From NCBI RefSeq assembly GCF_001428545.1, contig NZ_LMHZ01000023.1, positions 126,467 to 190,466 on the forward strand: 64,000 bases of DNA, in the 5' to 3' direction. Made by a program: the position numbers and the translations under genes. This document shows positions 38,688 to 47,959 of this stretch, one piece after another. The stretch comes from Noviherbaspirillum sp. Root189 (GTDB lineage Bacteria > Pseudomonadota > Gammaproteobacteria > Burkholderiales > Burkholderiaceae_D). Numbering within the stretch: position 1 is the stretch's first letter; every line of letters begins with the position of its first letter. The notes under the pieces were generated by a model. The model was not told where the DNA came from, did no database searches, and saw only the letters and a list, made by a program, of their open reading frames with translations.

Positions 38688-39938
38688 TCAGCGCTGCTGA
38701 AGTTGCGCCAATCTCGCATCGACAAAAGAGAGTAATTCGGGGGATAGTCCGTTACTGGATTTCGCCCGGCGGAAAGCCTCCTGCGCATCGGCATTACGCT
38801 GTTCTGCCTGCAGCGAAATACCCAGGCCCATCCACCAGACGCCATTCTGTGGCGACTTCTGGAGCGCCACTAGATATTGATCGGCAGCCCTCTTGTGCTG
38901 GCCATCCCGTTGCAGTAAAGCTGCCAGGAAGGCCAAATAGTCGGCCCGTTCCCTGGCATGCGCAAGTCCGCGATCCAGGGTTTCGATGGCCGAGCGCAAT
39001 TCACCTTTTTCCAGCTGAAGACGGGCAAGGATCATTGCCAGGCCGGGCTGAGCGGGGTCGAGGGCGATGCCCTCACGGGCAATGTGCAAGGCGTCCTCAG
39101 TGCGCCTGTTATCGATCAGCACACCGAGCAGTGTCTGCCGGGCCGCCGCATGCCTGGGGTCCAGTTGCAAAGCATTATCCAGACCTGCGACCGCTTCTGT
39201 CGTCCTCCCCTGCTGGAGTAAATCAACCGACTTCCGGTATTCGTTTTCGGCACGTTGCTGCGCGGTGAACTCCTTGATCTGCTTGCCGGCGTTCGGCTGT
39301 GAGGGCGCCTCAGCTGACATAGCGGGGGTATTGACAGCAGGTCGTCCGGCGGAGACAGGTTTTACCCGTTCTGGCTCAGGTATTTCTACCCGTTTCTCTC
39401 GCCTATCGCGTACAGCTTCCGGGGGCTGCGCTTCCGCCGCCTTCGAAACCACAACATTGGAAGGACTTGTCACTGGCTTTGAATCAGGGCCTTGATTGCC
39501 CCTGGAATTTTCGGTGACTTCAGCAGCGGCTGACGCCGAAGGCTTCGAAGGAACGGTCACCCCTTGCGGAACCGCTTGTGCCCGCACCACCGCAGGATCA
39601 GGTGCCAACGCCTGAGTCGCTGAGCTGTCAATCGCCGGAGGTGCCGACGCGCTTTTCGCCTCGTCAGCCGACAGGGCTACAGGAGCAGTTGCGTTCGTTG
39701 TCGCATCCAGCTTGAGGGACAATTTTGCCTCCGACACGGGACCAGCAAGAGGCGGACGCGACAGTACCCACACCAGAAGGCCGGACGATACTACTGCCAG
39801 TGATCCCGCCACCCACCAGGCCGGATGCACGCCTTTGCGGTCTGGCACGGCACGGATTTGCTGGCCGTACGAATCGGATCCTGTCACTTCCGAGCGCCGC
39901 GCGTCCAGATCTTTGAGCATTTGATTGATCAGGCTCAT
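38688..39938 (-). CDS. mshN: MSHA biogenesis protein MshN (TPR protein)
   Basis: 416 residues. Start ATG 39938 overlaps the mshM stop (ATGA) and gives MSLINQMLKDLDARR, the typical MshN N-terminus. One transmembrane helix at about 42-60, a long Pro/Ala/Glu-rich low-complexity stretch (about 75-240), then TPR repeats (about 245-410: EYRKSVDLLQQGRTTEAVAG, LDPRHAAARQTLLGVL and so on). Bitopic inner-membrane assembly factor of the pilus. Last gene of the operon. Confidence 0.8.
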   Translation of the reverse strand: MSLINQMLKDLDARRSEVTGSDSYGQQIRAVPDRKGVHPAWWVAGSLAVVSSGLLVWVLSRPPLAGPVSEAKLSLKLDATTNATAPVALSADEAKSASAPPAIDSSATQALAPDPAVVRAQAVPQGVTVPSKPSASAAAEVTENSRGNQGPDSKPVTSPSNVVVSKAAEAQPPEAVRDRREKRVEIPEPERVKPVSAGRPAVNTPAMSAEAPSQPNAGKQIKEFTAQQRAENEYRKSVDLLQQGRTTEAVAGLDNALQLDPRHAAARQTLLGVLIDNRRTEDALHIAREGIALDPAQPGLAMILARLQLEKGELRSAIETLDRGLAHARERADYLAFLAALLQRDGQHKRAADQYLVALQKSPQNGVWWMGLGISLQAEQRNADAQEAFRRAKSSNGLSPELLSFVDARLAQLQQR

Positions 39939-40828
39939 TGGAAATACACCCATCCCATTCCTGTGCCAGCCACGACCAGCGCAGCGGCGCCAAGCCATAT
40001 CCATGACGACAACCGCTTTCGAGCCGATCCTGTATCGTTTGCAGCAGCCTTGACATGGCGAGCATTCACCTGCTGCTTGCCCTCCCCGTATGTCAGCATC
40101 AAGGCCTTGTGCGAGAGAATATTGACAAGGCGCGGTATGCCTCCGCTCGCGACAAACATTCTCTTGACAGCACCGCGGTCGAACAGGCGACTGCCGGCAT
40201 ATCCGGCGACACTTAGCCGATGCGACACATAAAATTCCGTGTCTTCCTGTGACAGTGGGCCGAGGTGGTAATGAAACGTAATGCGCTGATTCAACTGGCG
40301 TATCGCTTCCTGGTTCAGTTTCTTGTCAAGCTCAGGCTGACCGAACATGACAATCTGAAGCAGCTTGCGCTTTTCCGTCTCCAGATTGGTCAGCAGACGT
40401 AGCGCCTCGAAGGTTTCCAGCGGCATCGCCTGTGCCTCGTCCAGGCACAGCACGGTACGCTTGCCCTCGCGCGCCAGTATCAGCAAACGATGATTGAGTG
40501 ACTTGAGCAGCTGATGCTGATCCACATCCTTTTCCTGCGGGATTTCGAGCTCTTCGGCCAGTGCCAGCATCAAGGTACGCGGCTCAAGATAGGGATTAGG
40601 GATGTAGGCCGTCACGAAGCTCTGGTCAAGCGTCGCCATGAACTTACGGCAAAGCAGCGTCTTGCCAACGCCGACCTCGCCTGTAATCTTGATGAAGCCT
40701 TCACCATTCTTGATAGCGACCAGCAGCGTGTTAAGTGCTGCCTGGTAATTGGTACAGGCGAAGAAAAAACTCGTGTCCGGCGTAATGCCGAACGGTAGTT
40801 CGCGGAGGCCGAAATGGGACGTGTACAT
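39935..40828 (-). CDS. mshM: MSHA biogenesis ATPase MshM (ExeA-like AAA)
   Basis: 297 residues. Start ATG 40828 gives MYTSHFGLRELPFGITPD, the family N-terminus, 5 bases after the mshL stop. Walker A TGEVGVGKTLLC at about residue 46, Walker B TVLCLDEAQ, sensor RLLTNLETEKRKLLQIVMFG. A hydrophobic helix at the C-terminus (about 277-294) anchors it in the membrane. Related to ExeA, which helps to insert secretins. Confidence 0.87.
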   Translation of the reverse strand: MYTSHFGLRELPFGITPDTSFFFACTNYQAALNTLLVAIKNGEGFIKITGEVGVGKTLLCRKFMATLDQSFVTAYIPNPYLEPRTLMLALAEELEIPQEKDVDQHQLLKSLNHRLLILAREGKRTVLCLDEAQAMPLETFEALRLLTNLETEKRKLLQIVMFGQPELDKKLNQEAIRQLNQRITFHYHLGPLSQEDTEFYVSHRLSVAGYAGSRLFDRGAVKRMFVASGGIPRLVNILSHKALMLTYGEGKQQVNARHVKAAANDTGSARKRLSSWIWLGAAALVVAGTGMGWVYFQ

Positions 40829-40833
40829 ACTGA

Positions 40834-42603
40834 TTACTGCGAGGCCTGATTTTTTGGAGCCATTCCCTGCACTCGTTGTTGGGTCTCCATCACGTCCTGC
40901 GCCCACGTTGCGCTTCCCTGGACAATGGTGGGTTTGAGGAGAATGACAAGTTCCCGTTTCTGTGTCGCCTGGCTGGTATTGCGAAACAGTGCACCGACGC
41001 CAGGCGCGTTTCCCGCACCGGGCAACTGAGATCGGTCGGATGAAGTGGCCTGTCGCATCAAGCCGCCAATGGCGACGATCTGTCCATCCTGGCCACGAAC
41101 GACGCTATCGGTTTCAGAAATCGTGCTGGAGGCGAGCGGCAAACTGAAGGAACCGGCAGCGCCCAGGTTCAACGGTTTATCAACGGTTGTCACATTGCTG
41201 ACGGAAGGATGAATATGCAACGTGATATTTCCACTGTCGTCAATCTGTGGCGTTACGTCGAGCGCGACGCCCGAGAAGAATGGTTGAACGGTGACCGTGG
41301 GACTGGTCGTACTGCTGGTGCCTACCGCCGTTGTCGTCGTACTTACGTTGGTCACGAAGAATTCGTCGCGACCGACCTTGAGCACCGCCTTCTGGTTGTT
41401 GAGCGTCGCGATGCGCGGACTGGACAACACATGCACGTTCCCCTGGGTCTCAAGGAAGGATATCAACGCAGCAAAATTAGCCGTCTGAAAGGCAAGCCCG
41501 AACAAAGAGCCGGCAGCTGCTGCGGGTGCAGCAAGGGTAAATCCGGGAATGCCATTGACTGAATTAGCGTTGCCACCAGTGAGCGCAGGCGAAGTGCTGC
41601 CGTCGCGCGGACGCGGCGACAGGGTGGCGCCCGGAGAAACCATGCCCAGCGAAGACCGGCTGTTGCTCGACGCGTTGATGGATGCAAAGGAGGCCCAGTT
41701 GATACCGGACTGGAATCCGTCGTTCAACTCGACTTCCAGAATTTTGGCATCGATAATGACCTGGCGGTCGACCGCGAGCTGGGTCGCTTTCAGATAAGCT
41801 GACACATTGCGCAACTCGTCCCACATTCCCCTGACCAGCACGATGCCGGACTGCGGGCTGACGACGACGCTGCGTCCTTCCTTGTTGCCAATGATCGCCT
41901 CAAGCGACTGACGAAGCTCGCCCCAGAAGTCGTTGGTCGACGTAGTGCTGATCTTGCTCGAATTAAGCGTCGTGGACGTCACGCCGGCCGGCTGTCCCCC
42001 TATGGGTGAAGTTCCGGTGTTGTTGCTTGCGTTAGTGCCAGTGCCTGTGCCGGCGGACGAAATATCGCTGACTGAGCCGGAGGTAACGCGAATATCGGAC
42101 GTACCCCTGCGGCTCCCCGTCAGGTAATTGACCTGGAAGACCTTGGTTTGCAGCGTCAGAGGCTTGACATAAATCCGGTTGCCTTCGACCTTGTAGTCAT
42201 AGCCATACAGTTCCCGAATCGCATCGAGCGCTTCGAGAACCGTCACATCCTTCAGGTTGACCGAGATATTGCCCGTCACATCCGGATGGACCAGCATGCT
42301 GTACTGCGTACCAGAGACGATCCCCATGAAAAACTGGGCAGCCGGCACATTGTTGAACGTGACGCCGAAACGCTCTTCCAGCGGCTGCCGGGTTCTGGGC
42401 ACTTCAATCTGGATAGGAGGAAGCAAGGCCGCGGCGACCGCATCAGGCTGGGCAACCTGCGCCGAAGGCTGGGTGGACGCCCTGGACAATTCGGCATTGA
42501 TCAGATCGAAGGTTTCGTGTTTTGGAGGTGCGGATGTACATCCGGCCAATCCCAGAATCACTATGGCTGACGTAATTTTTTGCACGCTGTACCTTACCAT
42601 CAT
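40834..42603 (-). CDS. mshL: Outer-membrane secretin MshL
   Basis: 589 residues. Lipoprotein signal with lipobox LAGC (Cys22). STN/N0-type domain (about 70-130), N1-like domain, a flexible Ser/Thr/Gly-rich linker (about 185-215), then the secretin domain with VVSPQSGIVLVRG and a C-terminal VAIGGLMRQATSSDRSQLPG ... ELVILLKPTIV. Forms the outer-membrane pore for the pilus. Its ATG overlaps the mshK stop by four bases. Confidence 0.92.
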   Translation of the reverse strand: MMVRYSVQKITSAIVILGLAGCTSAPPKHETFDLINAELSRASTQPSAQVAQPDAVAAALLPPIQIEVPRTRQPLEERFGVTFNNVPAAQFFMGIVSGTQYSMLVHPDVTGNISVNLKDVTVLEALDAIRELYGYDYKVEGNRIYVKPLTLQTKVFQVNYLTGSRRGTSDIRVTSGSVSDISSAGTGTGTNASNNTGTSPIGGQPAGVTSTTLNSSKISTTSTNDFWGELRQSLEAIIGNKEGRSVVVSPQSGIVLVRGMWDELRNVSAYLKATQLAVDRQVIIDAKILEVELNDGFQSGINWASFASINASSNSRSSLGMVSPGATLSPRPRDGSTSPALTGGNANSVNGIPGFTLAAPAAAAGSLFGLAFQTANFAALISFLETQGNVHVLSSPRIATLNNQKAVLKVGRDEFFVTNVSTTTTAVGTSSTTSPTVTVQPFFSGVALDVTPQIDDSGNITLHIHPSVSNVTTVDKPLNLGAAGSFSLPLASSTISETDSVVRGQDGQIVAIGGLMRQATSSDRSQLPGAGNAPGVGALFRNTSQATQKRELVILLKPTIVQGSATWAQDVMETQQRVQGMAPKNQASQ

Positions 42604-42995
42604 TGAGGCCCGCTGCCTGTTCTTGAGCTGTTGCGGTCCTGCCCGGACCGTCTTTGGACCTGAGGCAAGAGCTTCAAAGTCCTTGATTCCTTTCCATTGC
42701 GCAGAACGACCTCGTTTTCCGTTATTTTCACAACTTGTGCCTCACCGACCTTGTCCCCCACATGAACAATCTGACCATTGATTGTAGCGACGCGTCGCTT
42801 GGGCGAAATCAGCACGGATTGCAATTCTGGCGCGGCCGGCACGTTTTCCGTTTCCCGCTCATCCTTCTGCAAAGCCGCGGGCGGTCGCGTCGGATCCGGC
42901 AATGCCTGCGCTCCAGCATTCATCGCTTGAGTTGCCATCAAATAAATTGCGGCCATTGTGACTGTTTTAATTTTTTTACTCAAATGTTGAGCCAT
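42600..42995 (-). CDS. mshK: MSHA biogenesis protein MshK
   Basis: 131 residues; PilP-like periplasmic protein. Signal peptide region with basic start (AQHLSKKIKTVTMAAIYLMA), mature part DPTRPPAALQ and a short beta domain (LQSVLISPKRRVATINGQIV, HVGDKVGEAQVVKITENEVV). The start at 42995 lies within the mshJ end (16-base overlap). Assignment rests on size, topology and gene order. Confidence 0.72.
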   Translation of the reverse strand: MAQHLSKKIKTVTMAAIYLMATQAMNAGAQALPDPTRPPAALQKDERETENVPAAPELQSVLISPKRRVATINGQIVHVGDKVGEAQVVKITENEVVLRNGKESRTLKLLPQVQRRSGQDRNSSRTGSGPQ

Positions 42996-43702
42996 TTTTT
43001 ATCCAGACTCAGCGTAAAGAGAGTCAGCGTCAGACTCGAATCGGGATAGGCGTCGACATTCAACCTGGCTTTTGCCCAAAAAAGCTGCCATGGCATGCGC
43101 TCAAGCTGCTCAAGGTAATGTGTGATATCCGCATAGCTGCCTACAACGACAATCTCGACGCCATGCTTGTAGACGGCGCCCTTGGGCTCCGCCTGATCGG
43201 CCTTGTCCGTCTTTTCCTTTTGCGCTGGCCTGCTTGCCGGGGCGCTGCCCTGAGCAGGAACAGCCTCCAGGGGCTCGTTCAGCAGTGAGACCGACAGTGT
43301 CTTCAACGATTTGAGGCGGAGGCGTCCATCGCGCCTGAGCAAATCCTCCAGCAGCATGGGCATCTTGTCGGGAGAAACGAGGCCATTTTGCATGCCTGCC
43401 AGCTCATCTTTCATTTTCGCCGACTGCTGCAGCAATTGCTGCAGCCGCAGCCGGGTTGATGCATCCGGGTCTACGTCATGCGACATCACACGCTGCCGGA
43501 TTTCGGCCTGCATTGCGGCAATCTGCTGCTGGTCTTCGTTGACCTTCTGGGCCAGTTTCTTTTGTTGCGAAAACTGCGGATCAACCAGAAAGCTGTTGAC
43601 CAACGATACCAGCACCAGCGCCGCAATACCGAACGCCATTGCGCGCTCGCGCAAGCTCAGTGCATCTATCCTGGACGCGAGTTTTTCCCAGTATTCCTTC
43701 AT
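42980..43702 (-). CDS. mshJ: MSHA biogenesis protein MshJ (PilO-like)
   Basis: 240 residues. One transmembrane helix at about 24-42 (AMAFGIAALVLVSLVNSFLV), followed by a coiled coil (about 50-105, Gln/Lys-rich) and a ferredoxin-like periplasmic domain (HGVEIVVVGSYADITHYLEQ). This is the PilO/GspM pattern of the inner-membrane alignment complex. Overlaps the PilN-like gene by four bases. Confidence 0.8.
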   Translation of the reverse strand: MKEYWEKLASRIDALSLRERAMAFGIAALVLVSLVNSFLVDPQFSQQKKLAQKVNEDQQQIAAMQAEIRQRVMSHDVDPDASTRLRLQQLLQQSAKMKDELAGMQNGLVSPDKMPMLLEDLLRRDGRLRLKSLKTLSVSLLNEPLEAVPAQGSAPASRPAQKEKTDKADQAEPKGAVYKHGVEIVVVGSYADITHYLEQLERMPWQLFWAKARLNVDAYPDSSLTLTLFTLSLDKKWLNI

Positions 43703-44397
43703 TGCGCTACCGCTCCCGAATCGACCTGCTTGTTGGCATCCGAGGTCGCCCCCGAAGACTTCAGTACGAACTCGACATAGCGCGCTGGCACCGGCTTGGC
43801 CGCAGCGGCTTCCGGTGCGTTCGCAGCGGCGCCGGGCGGTGCGTCCACCTCCGGGTTCACCATCATCAGTTGCGAAAATGATTTGCCCTGCATGACCGTC
43901 TCTTTCTTGAGACGGCTGATATACGCGGGCACAAGCTCAGGCTGAAGAGCGCGTCCGCGTAACTCGAATTCGTTGGCGACGCCGTCGATTCCGAAACTGG
44001 TCAGCCACAGTCCATCGACAATCTGGCGCGAAAACGCGCGCAGGTACGCGGAATAGCCATTCGTATTCCCTACGCCACCGCCGCGTACGAAATCGTATGC
44101 CTGGGTTTGTGACCGCAATTCCGCCTCCACATGGTGCAATTGCGCTTCAATCTCCTTGCTTTTCTGCCGGGGAGGATAATCTGCGCTGACCTTTGCCAGC
44201 TGGGCCTTGGTAGCGCCAAGCTGATTTGCCGTGGCGGCGGCCTGTTCCTGCATCGCGCCCAGTTGCATCTGCGCATAACCGGCGACGACAAATGAGCCAA
44301 GCAGGATTGCGCCCAGACCCTGGGCCATCGTAATCGCTGAGAAGTGCTTTTTCTGTTTAAGAAAGATCGGATTGAAGAGATTGATCTGCTGACTCAC
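43699..44397 (-). CDS. PilN-like pilus assembly protein (MshI2)
   Basis: 232 residues. N-terminal QQINLFNPIF matches the PilN motif that docks onto the actin-like PilM/MshI partner; one helix at about 22-42, a coiled coil (about 45-90) and a periplasmic ferredoxin-like domain. The start overlaps the mshI stop by four bases (44394-44397). Some MSHA clusters name this gene mshI2. Confidence 0.8.
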   Translation of the reverse strand: MSQQINLFNPIFLKQKKHFSAITMAQGLGAILLGSFVVAGYAQMQLGAMQEQAAATANQLGATKAQLAKVSADYPPRQKSKEIEAQLHHVEAELRSQTQAYDFVRGGGVGNTNGYSAYLRAFSRQIVDGLWLTSFGIDGVANEFELRGRALQPELVPAYISRLKKETVMQGKSFSQLMMVNPEVDAPPGAAANAPEAAAAKPVPARYVEFVLKSSGATSDANKQVDSGAVAQ

Positions 44398-45344
44398 AGC
44401 GTCTTCTCCTTGTGCCGCAAGGCCGCGCCCAGTGTCATGAAATAACGCTGCTGCGACTGTACTGATCCCAGGTCGGGGATTTTTGTGATATCGACTATCG
44501 ATCCCAGATCGACGTTTTCTACGGGAATATACAGGTTCGACGAAAGGTAATTCCGCAAGGACTCGCCCCCCTCGCCAAGCGGCGCGAGAAAAAGCCTTGA
44601 TACCGTGACAAACTGGTATTGCCGTTCAAAGTGATCCAGCGAGCGCTGCAGTTCGAGCGTGATTCTCTCGTGGCAGGCAACGCGGTCATCGCCATAGGTC
44701 TGCTGCAACTGGGATAACGGCACATCAATCCGCCGCGTCAGATAGAGTTCCCCCGCATACGTGACCGTCAACAAGCCTCCTTCTGCATCAAAGGAAAGGA
44801 ATGCCACACCGCGTCCTTCCGGCTCCAGCAAAGCCGAGATATTGCGTTGTGCCATGTCGGGAATATCGATGACCGACAAGGGGATCTTGACGCTTCCCAG
44901 CAATTCCTGCCGCGTCTGGATCACGTTATTACGTGCAGCCACTGCATACATGGTGTGCGTGCGGCTTGACGAATTTTTATCCGCGGGAACGTCAAGCACA
45001 TCAATGGTGGCATCATCGATGTGAAAGTCCAGCATATCCTTGATACGCCAGCGGATCGCCGCTTTGAGTTCTTCGGGCGGTACGGAGGGTGCCTCGACTG
45101 ACAGCATCTGATATTCGCGCGGACCCAGCAGCGTGGAACAGTGGTAACGCGACAGGTTGAGCCCTTTGCCAAGCTTGTCCAATGCATCACCGACAGGGAG
45201 ATTTTCCAGTGGCTGGAAGACCGCAGACTCGACGCTGGGCCTGGCATTCGGCGGTCGAACAACATGGACTGCGCAAATGCCGTCTGCGTGCAAACTAACG
45301 GCCATCCATCCCGGATTTTTTTTAGTTTTTGCAAAGGAAAACAT
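44394..45344 (-). CDS. mshI: MSHA biogenesis protein MshI (PilM-like)
   Basis: 316 residues. Actin/FtsA-like fold: WMAVSLHADGICAVHVVRP opens the first beta sheet, REYQMLSVEAPSVPPEELKA and VAFLSFDAEGGLLTVTYAGE are typical of PilM-like proteins. It is the cytosolic base of the alignment complex with the next three genes. Start ATG 45344 is chosen; a GTG nine codons upstream (45371) is also possible, and neither has a clear ribosome-binding site. A 120-base gap to mshP suggests a separate promoter or a break between two msh blocks. Confidence 0.8.
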   Translation of the reverse strand: MFSFAKTKKNPGWMAVSLHADGICAVHVVRPPNARPSVESAVFQPLENLPVGDALDKLGKGLNLSRYHCSTLLGPREYQMLSVEAPSVPPEELKAAIRWRIKDMLDFHIDDATIDVLDVPADKNSSSRTHTMYAVAARNNVIQTRQELLGSVKIPLSVIDIPDMAQRNISALLEPEGRGVAFLSFDAEGGLLTVTYAGELYLTRRIDVPLSQLQQTYGDDRVACHERITLELQRSLDHFERQYQFVTVSRLFLAPLGEGGESLRNYLSSNLYIPVENVDLGSIVDITKIPDLGSVQSQQRYFMTLGAALRHKEKTL

Positions 45345-45491
45345 GCTGTCGAAGTAAGGATGAGAAACCACCTGAACTTATGGGAATAAACCCTTGCTGT
45401 CAATCAATTTCCCTATGCCAATCAGCAAACCAACAGACTTGTTTTAATCTATTTCCATATAGAAACTAAAGTGGATGATAGTGGAATTCCC

Positions 45492-45986
45492 TTATGGGCA
45501 ATCACCTGGATTTGTGCCTCTCGGACAAAAGGCAATTACCTGTCGCGCACGCTCAACGTAGCTCGCTGTGGTGGCGGCATTGTTATCCGGACAGACTGAG
45601 GAATTGCATGCTATCGCCTCAACCCGATAACCGCGTACTGATTGTGGCGTACCCGCCGCCGTTTCACCCTCAACAAAATTATTCGTTGCCGTGCAGCGCA
45701 CGGTAACGCGGAAGCCATTTGCCGCAGTCAGGTCTAAAGTTTGTACCGCCGCATTGCAGTTGCCCGCAGTGCGCCAGATACCCGCTGGCTGGAAGATTTG
45801 AAAAAGCCCCCAATCCGTCCCGGCCTTCGCCGCCTGCCAGGCGCGGGCCGATTCAATGTCCTGGGCCGAACCAAGCTGCTGCGCCGTCCCGAATTTGACG
45901 ATTGCCCCCGCAAGCGCGGCGAGAATAACAAGCACGACGATTGCTGCGATGGCACCGAAGCCTTTTTGCGCTTGCTGTCTTCTCAT
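45492..45986 (-). CDS. mshP: MshP-like minor pilin/pseudopilin
   Basis: 164 residues. Short leader RRQQAQKG then a hydrophobic helix FGAIAAIVVLVILAALAGAI. The mature protein has no Glu at position 5, like PilX/GspK-type tip proteins. Several cysteines (in FRVTVRCTA, IACNSSVCPDN and FCPRGTNPGDCP) suggest disulfides. ATG overlaps the mshO stop (ATGA). Confidence 0.75.
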   Translation of the reverse strand: MRRQQAQKGFGAIAAIVVLVILAALAGAIVKFGTAQQLGSAQDIESARAWQAAKAGTDWGLFQIFQPAGIWRTAGNCNAAVQTLDLTAANGFRVTVRCTATNNFVEGETAAGTPQSVRGYRVEAIACNSSVCPDNNAATTASYVERARQVIAFCPRGTNPGDCP

Positions 45987-46921
45987 GGCACATTATCTAC
46001 ATGAGCCCCAAACGACAACGATACGGTTTCGTTGCTGTCGCTCAGGTCGAGTTGCATCCAGACGAATCCGCGTTGCTGCGTAGTGCCGATAGCGGGGCTA
46101 TAAACAAAATTGCAGCTTCTGACATTCCTGGTCACCACGGCAGCATCCGCTGTCGTCGGACAGACTGTCGGATAAGCCGGCGTAAAGCCACGATGCAGCC
46201 GATACAGCGTGCCCTTTCCGTTGCCTTGCGCATCGACGGTGCCGTCCGCTCCGTCACAGACATAAAAGACTGCGGGCGCATTGCCATTATTGGCAACGAT
46301 GCTGAATCGTCCGCCTGCATAACCGAGCGGGAACTGATGGGTGTTGAACGAGAGCCGCTGCTGCCCGAACGTCGCCTGCGGCGAACTGGCAATCGCTGTA
46401 ATTGCGGCCCTGGTTGTACCCGCGTAGACGTCATTCGGATTCTGATTGCCGACCACAACCCAGTCGCCGACCGCAGGCAAGGTCGACATTGGCGACAACA
46501 CGTCGAAACCGGTCGATGGCTGCGATGTGTCGAGCGGCATGCTGCAGGTGGCAGTCGTACAGGTGGCGGCGTCGTTGGTGACATCCGGCGCCAGGCGATA
46601 GCGCCCTCCGGTGGTCGTTGGCAGCAACTCAAAGCAATGGTCGCTAGGGCTGCGGATCGAATTCGGCACGGCCATCCGGATATCGCGCGCCATGCGCCGC
46701 AGTGCGGTATCGGCATTATCGGTCAGGCCCGCCCTGCGCCGCGCATCGAAATAGCTGTTTGTTGCCGGAATGAAGAAGACCATCAGCCCCGCCGCAATAA
46801 CACCGGTAAGGGCAATAACGATCACCAGTTCGACCAGAGTGAAGCCGCGAACGCACATGCGGAAGCTTGCCCTCCTGTGCTCATGTACTTCTACTCTCGT
46901 ATGCATGGCAGGATTCTTCAT
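45983..46921 (-). CDS. mshO: MshO-like minor pilin (PilW type)
   Basis: 312 residues from ATG 46921, which overlaps the mshD stop (ATGA). The prepilin site is RG/FTLVELVIVIAL with Glu5. An internal ATG at 46858 gives a five-residue leader MCVRG and lies 11 bases after a strong AGGAGG, so it may be the true start. The large C-terminal domain carries several Cys. Probably a minor pilin in the tip complex. Confidence 0.8.
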   Translation of the reverse strand: MKNPAMHTRVEVHEHRRASFRMCVRGFTLVELVIVIALTGVIAAGLMVFFIPATNSYFDARRRAGLTDNADTALRRMARDIRMAVPNSIRSPSDHCFELLPTTTGGRYRLAPDVTNDAATCTTATCSMPLDTSQPSTGFDVLSPMSTLPAVGDWVVVGNQNPNDVYAGTTRAAITAIASSPQATFGQQRLSFNTHQFPLGYAGGRFSIVANNGNAPAVFYVCDGADGTVDAQGNGKGTLYRLHRGFTPAYPTVCPTTADAAVVTRNVRSCNFVYSPAIGTTQQRGFVWMQLDLSDSNETVSLSFGAHVDNVP

Positions 46922-47433
46922 GGTTCGCCAGGCGGCAGTCCCGCTGCATAATTGGTACGCCAGCCGGCCAGTGCCAAGGATTCAGTACCGTGCGTCACCG
47001 TCACCGTAATCTGATACACGTTGCTGCCTGCAAGATTGCCATTGCCCGAGACCGTATTCAGAATGCCTGCCTGATCTACCACTACAGCGACGTTATAACC
47101 GGACAGCGCCGGAATCAGCGTGCCAGTCGTATCACAAAAACCGCCTGTGGTTTGCAGACCGTTATAGTCGAGAATGTCATTGAACGCCATCCTCGCCGGA
47201 CAAGGTCCCGGCGCGTTGGCCTGCGCAGGCGCGGCGGCTGCAAAGGGCTGCAAGGTAATTTCTTCCATCATTCCTTCGGCAATCGCCAGCATCTGCTTGC
47301 GGATCATCGGATCGGCGCTGCTCCTGACCACGGTCGTAAAAGCGCTCATCACTCCCGCGATGCCCACACCAAGGATAACGATCGCCATCACCAGCTCGAT
47401 CATCGTCATGCCGGTTTGCCGTCTAATTGACAT
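46918..47433 (-). CDS. mshD: MshD-like minor pilin (PilV type)
   Basis: 171 residues from ATG 47433, chosen because the class III-type leader MSIRRQTG directly precedes the cleavage site MTMIELVMAIVILGVGIAG (Glu5 present). The frame is open further upstream but that part overlaps mshC. It overlaps the mshC end by 11 bases. Confidence 0.8.
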   Translation of the reverse strand: MSIRRQTGMTMIELVMAIVILGVGIAGVMSAFTTVVRSSADPMIRKQMLAIAEGMMEEITLQPFAAAAPAQANAPGPCPARMAFNDILDYNGLQTTGGFCDTTGTLIPALSGYNVAVVVDQAGILNTVSGNGNLAGSNVYQITVTVTHGTESLALAGWRTNYAAGLPPGEP

Positions 47434-47959
47434 AACCGGTTGCCCCCACCACGGTGATTGATGTGAGGCCAGTGATGCCGATCGAGTAATCGGTAATGAC
47501 CCCCTCGCTTGACGTGACCACGCCGGAAGGCTGGAAGTAGATTGGTCCCCTGCCGGACGAAATCCGGTCGCCTGAAGTTTTTGCATAGACACTTTGCCCG
47601 TCTGGCGCATTCAGGGTCTTATCCGTACAGCTTGTGGCAGGGTTGGCGGATGCAATATGCAAGGTAATGCTGTCGGCGGCGACATCCGCGCACACCAGCC
47701 TGCGGTGGCTGACCGCGGATTTTTGCGCGTAGCGCAGCGCGGCGACCGCTTCATCACGAAACGCCGTCGCCCTGAAGTCATCGGTATTTGACATGCGCGG
47801 CAAGGCGACCACCGCGAGAATGCCGATCAGCACCATGATCATCACCAGTTCGACAAGAGTGAACCCGGTCTGGCGATGGGCTGACCAGCTGCAGGCCGGC
47901 CACCGGCGCATTTGAATCTGATGCTGGCTGCGTCGGCCATGCGGAATAATGCAGCCCAT
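47423..47959 (-). CDS. mshC: MshC-like minor pilin (GspH/FimT type)
   Basis: 178 residues from ATG 47959, which shares one base with the mshQ stop and has a GGGAG ribosome-binding site. The prepilin site QTG/FTLVELVMIMVLIGILAVV has Glu5, but the leader is long (about 32 residues). ATG 47911 would give a 16-residue leader. The mature protein has the GspH pattern FRDEAVAALRYAQKSAVSHR. Confidence 0.8.
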   Translation of the reverse strand: MGCIIPHGRRSQHQIQMRRWPACSWSAHRQTGFTLVELVMIMVLIGILAVVALPRMSNTDDFRATAFRDEAVAALRYAQKSAVSHRRLVCADVAADSITLHIASANPATSCTDKTLNAPDGQSVYAKTSGDRISSGRGPIYFQPSGVVTSSEGVITDYSIGITGLTSITVVGATGYVN

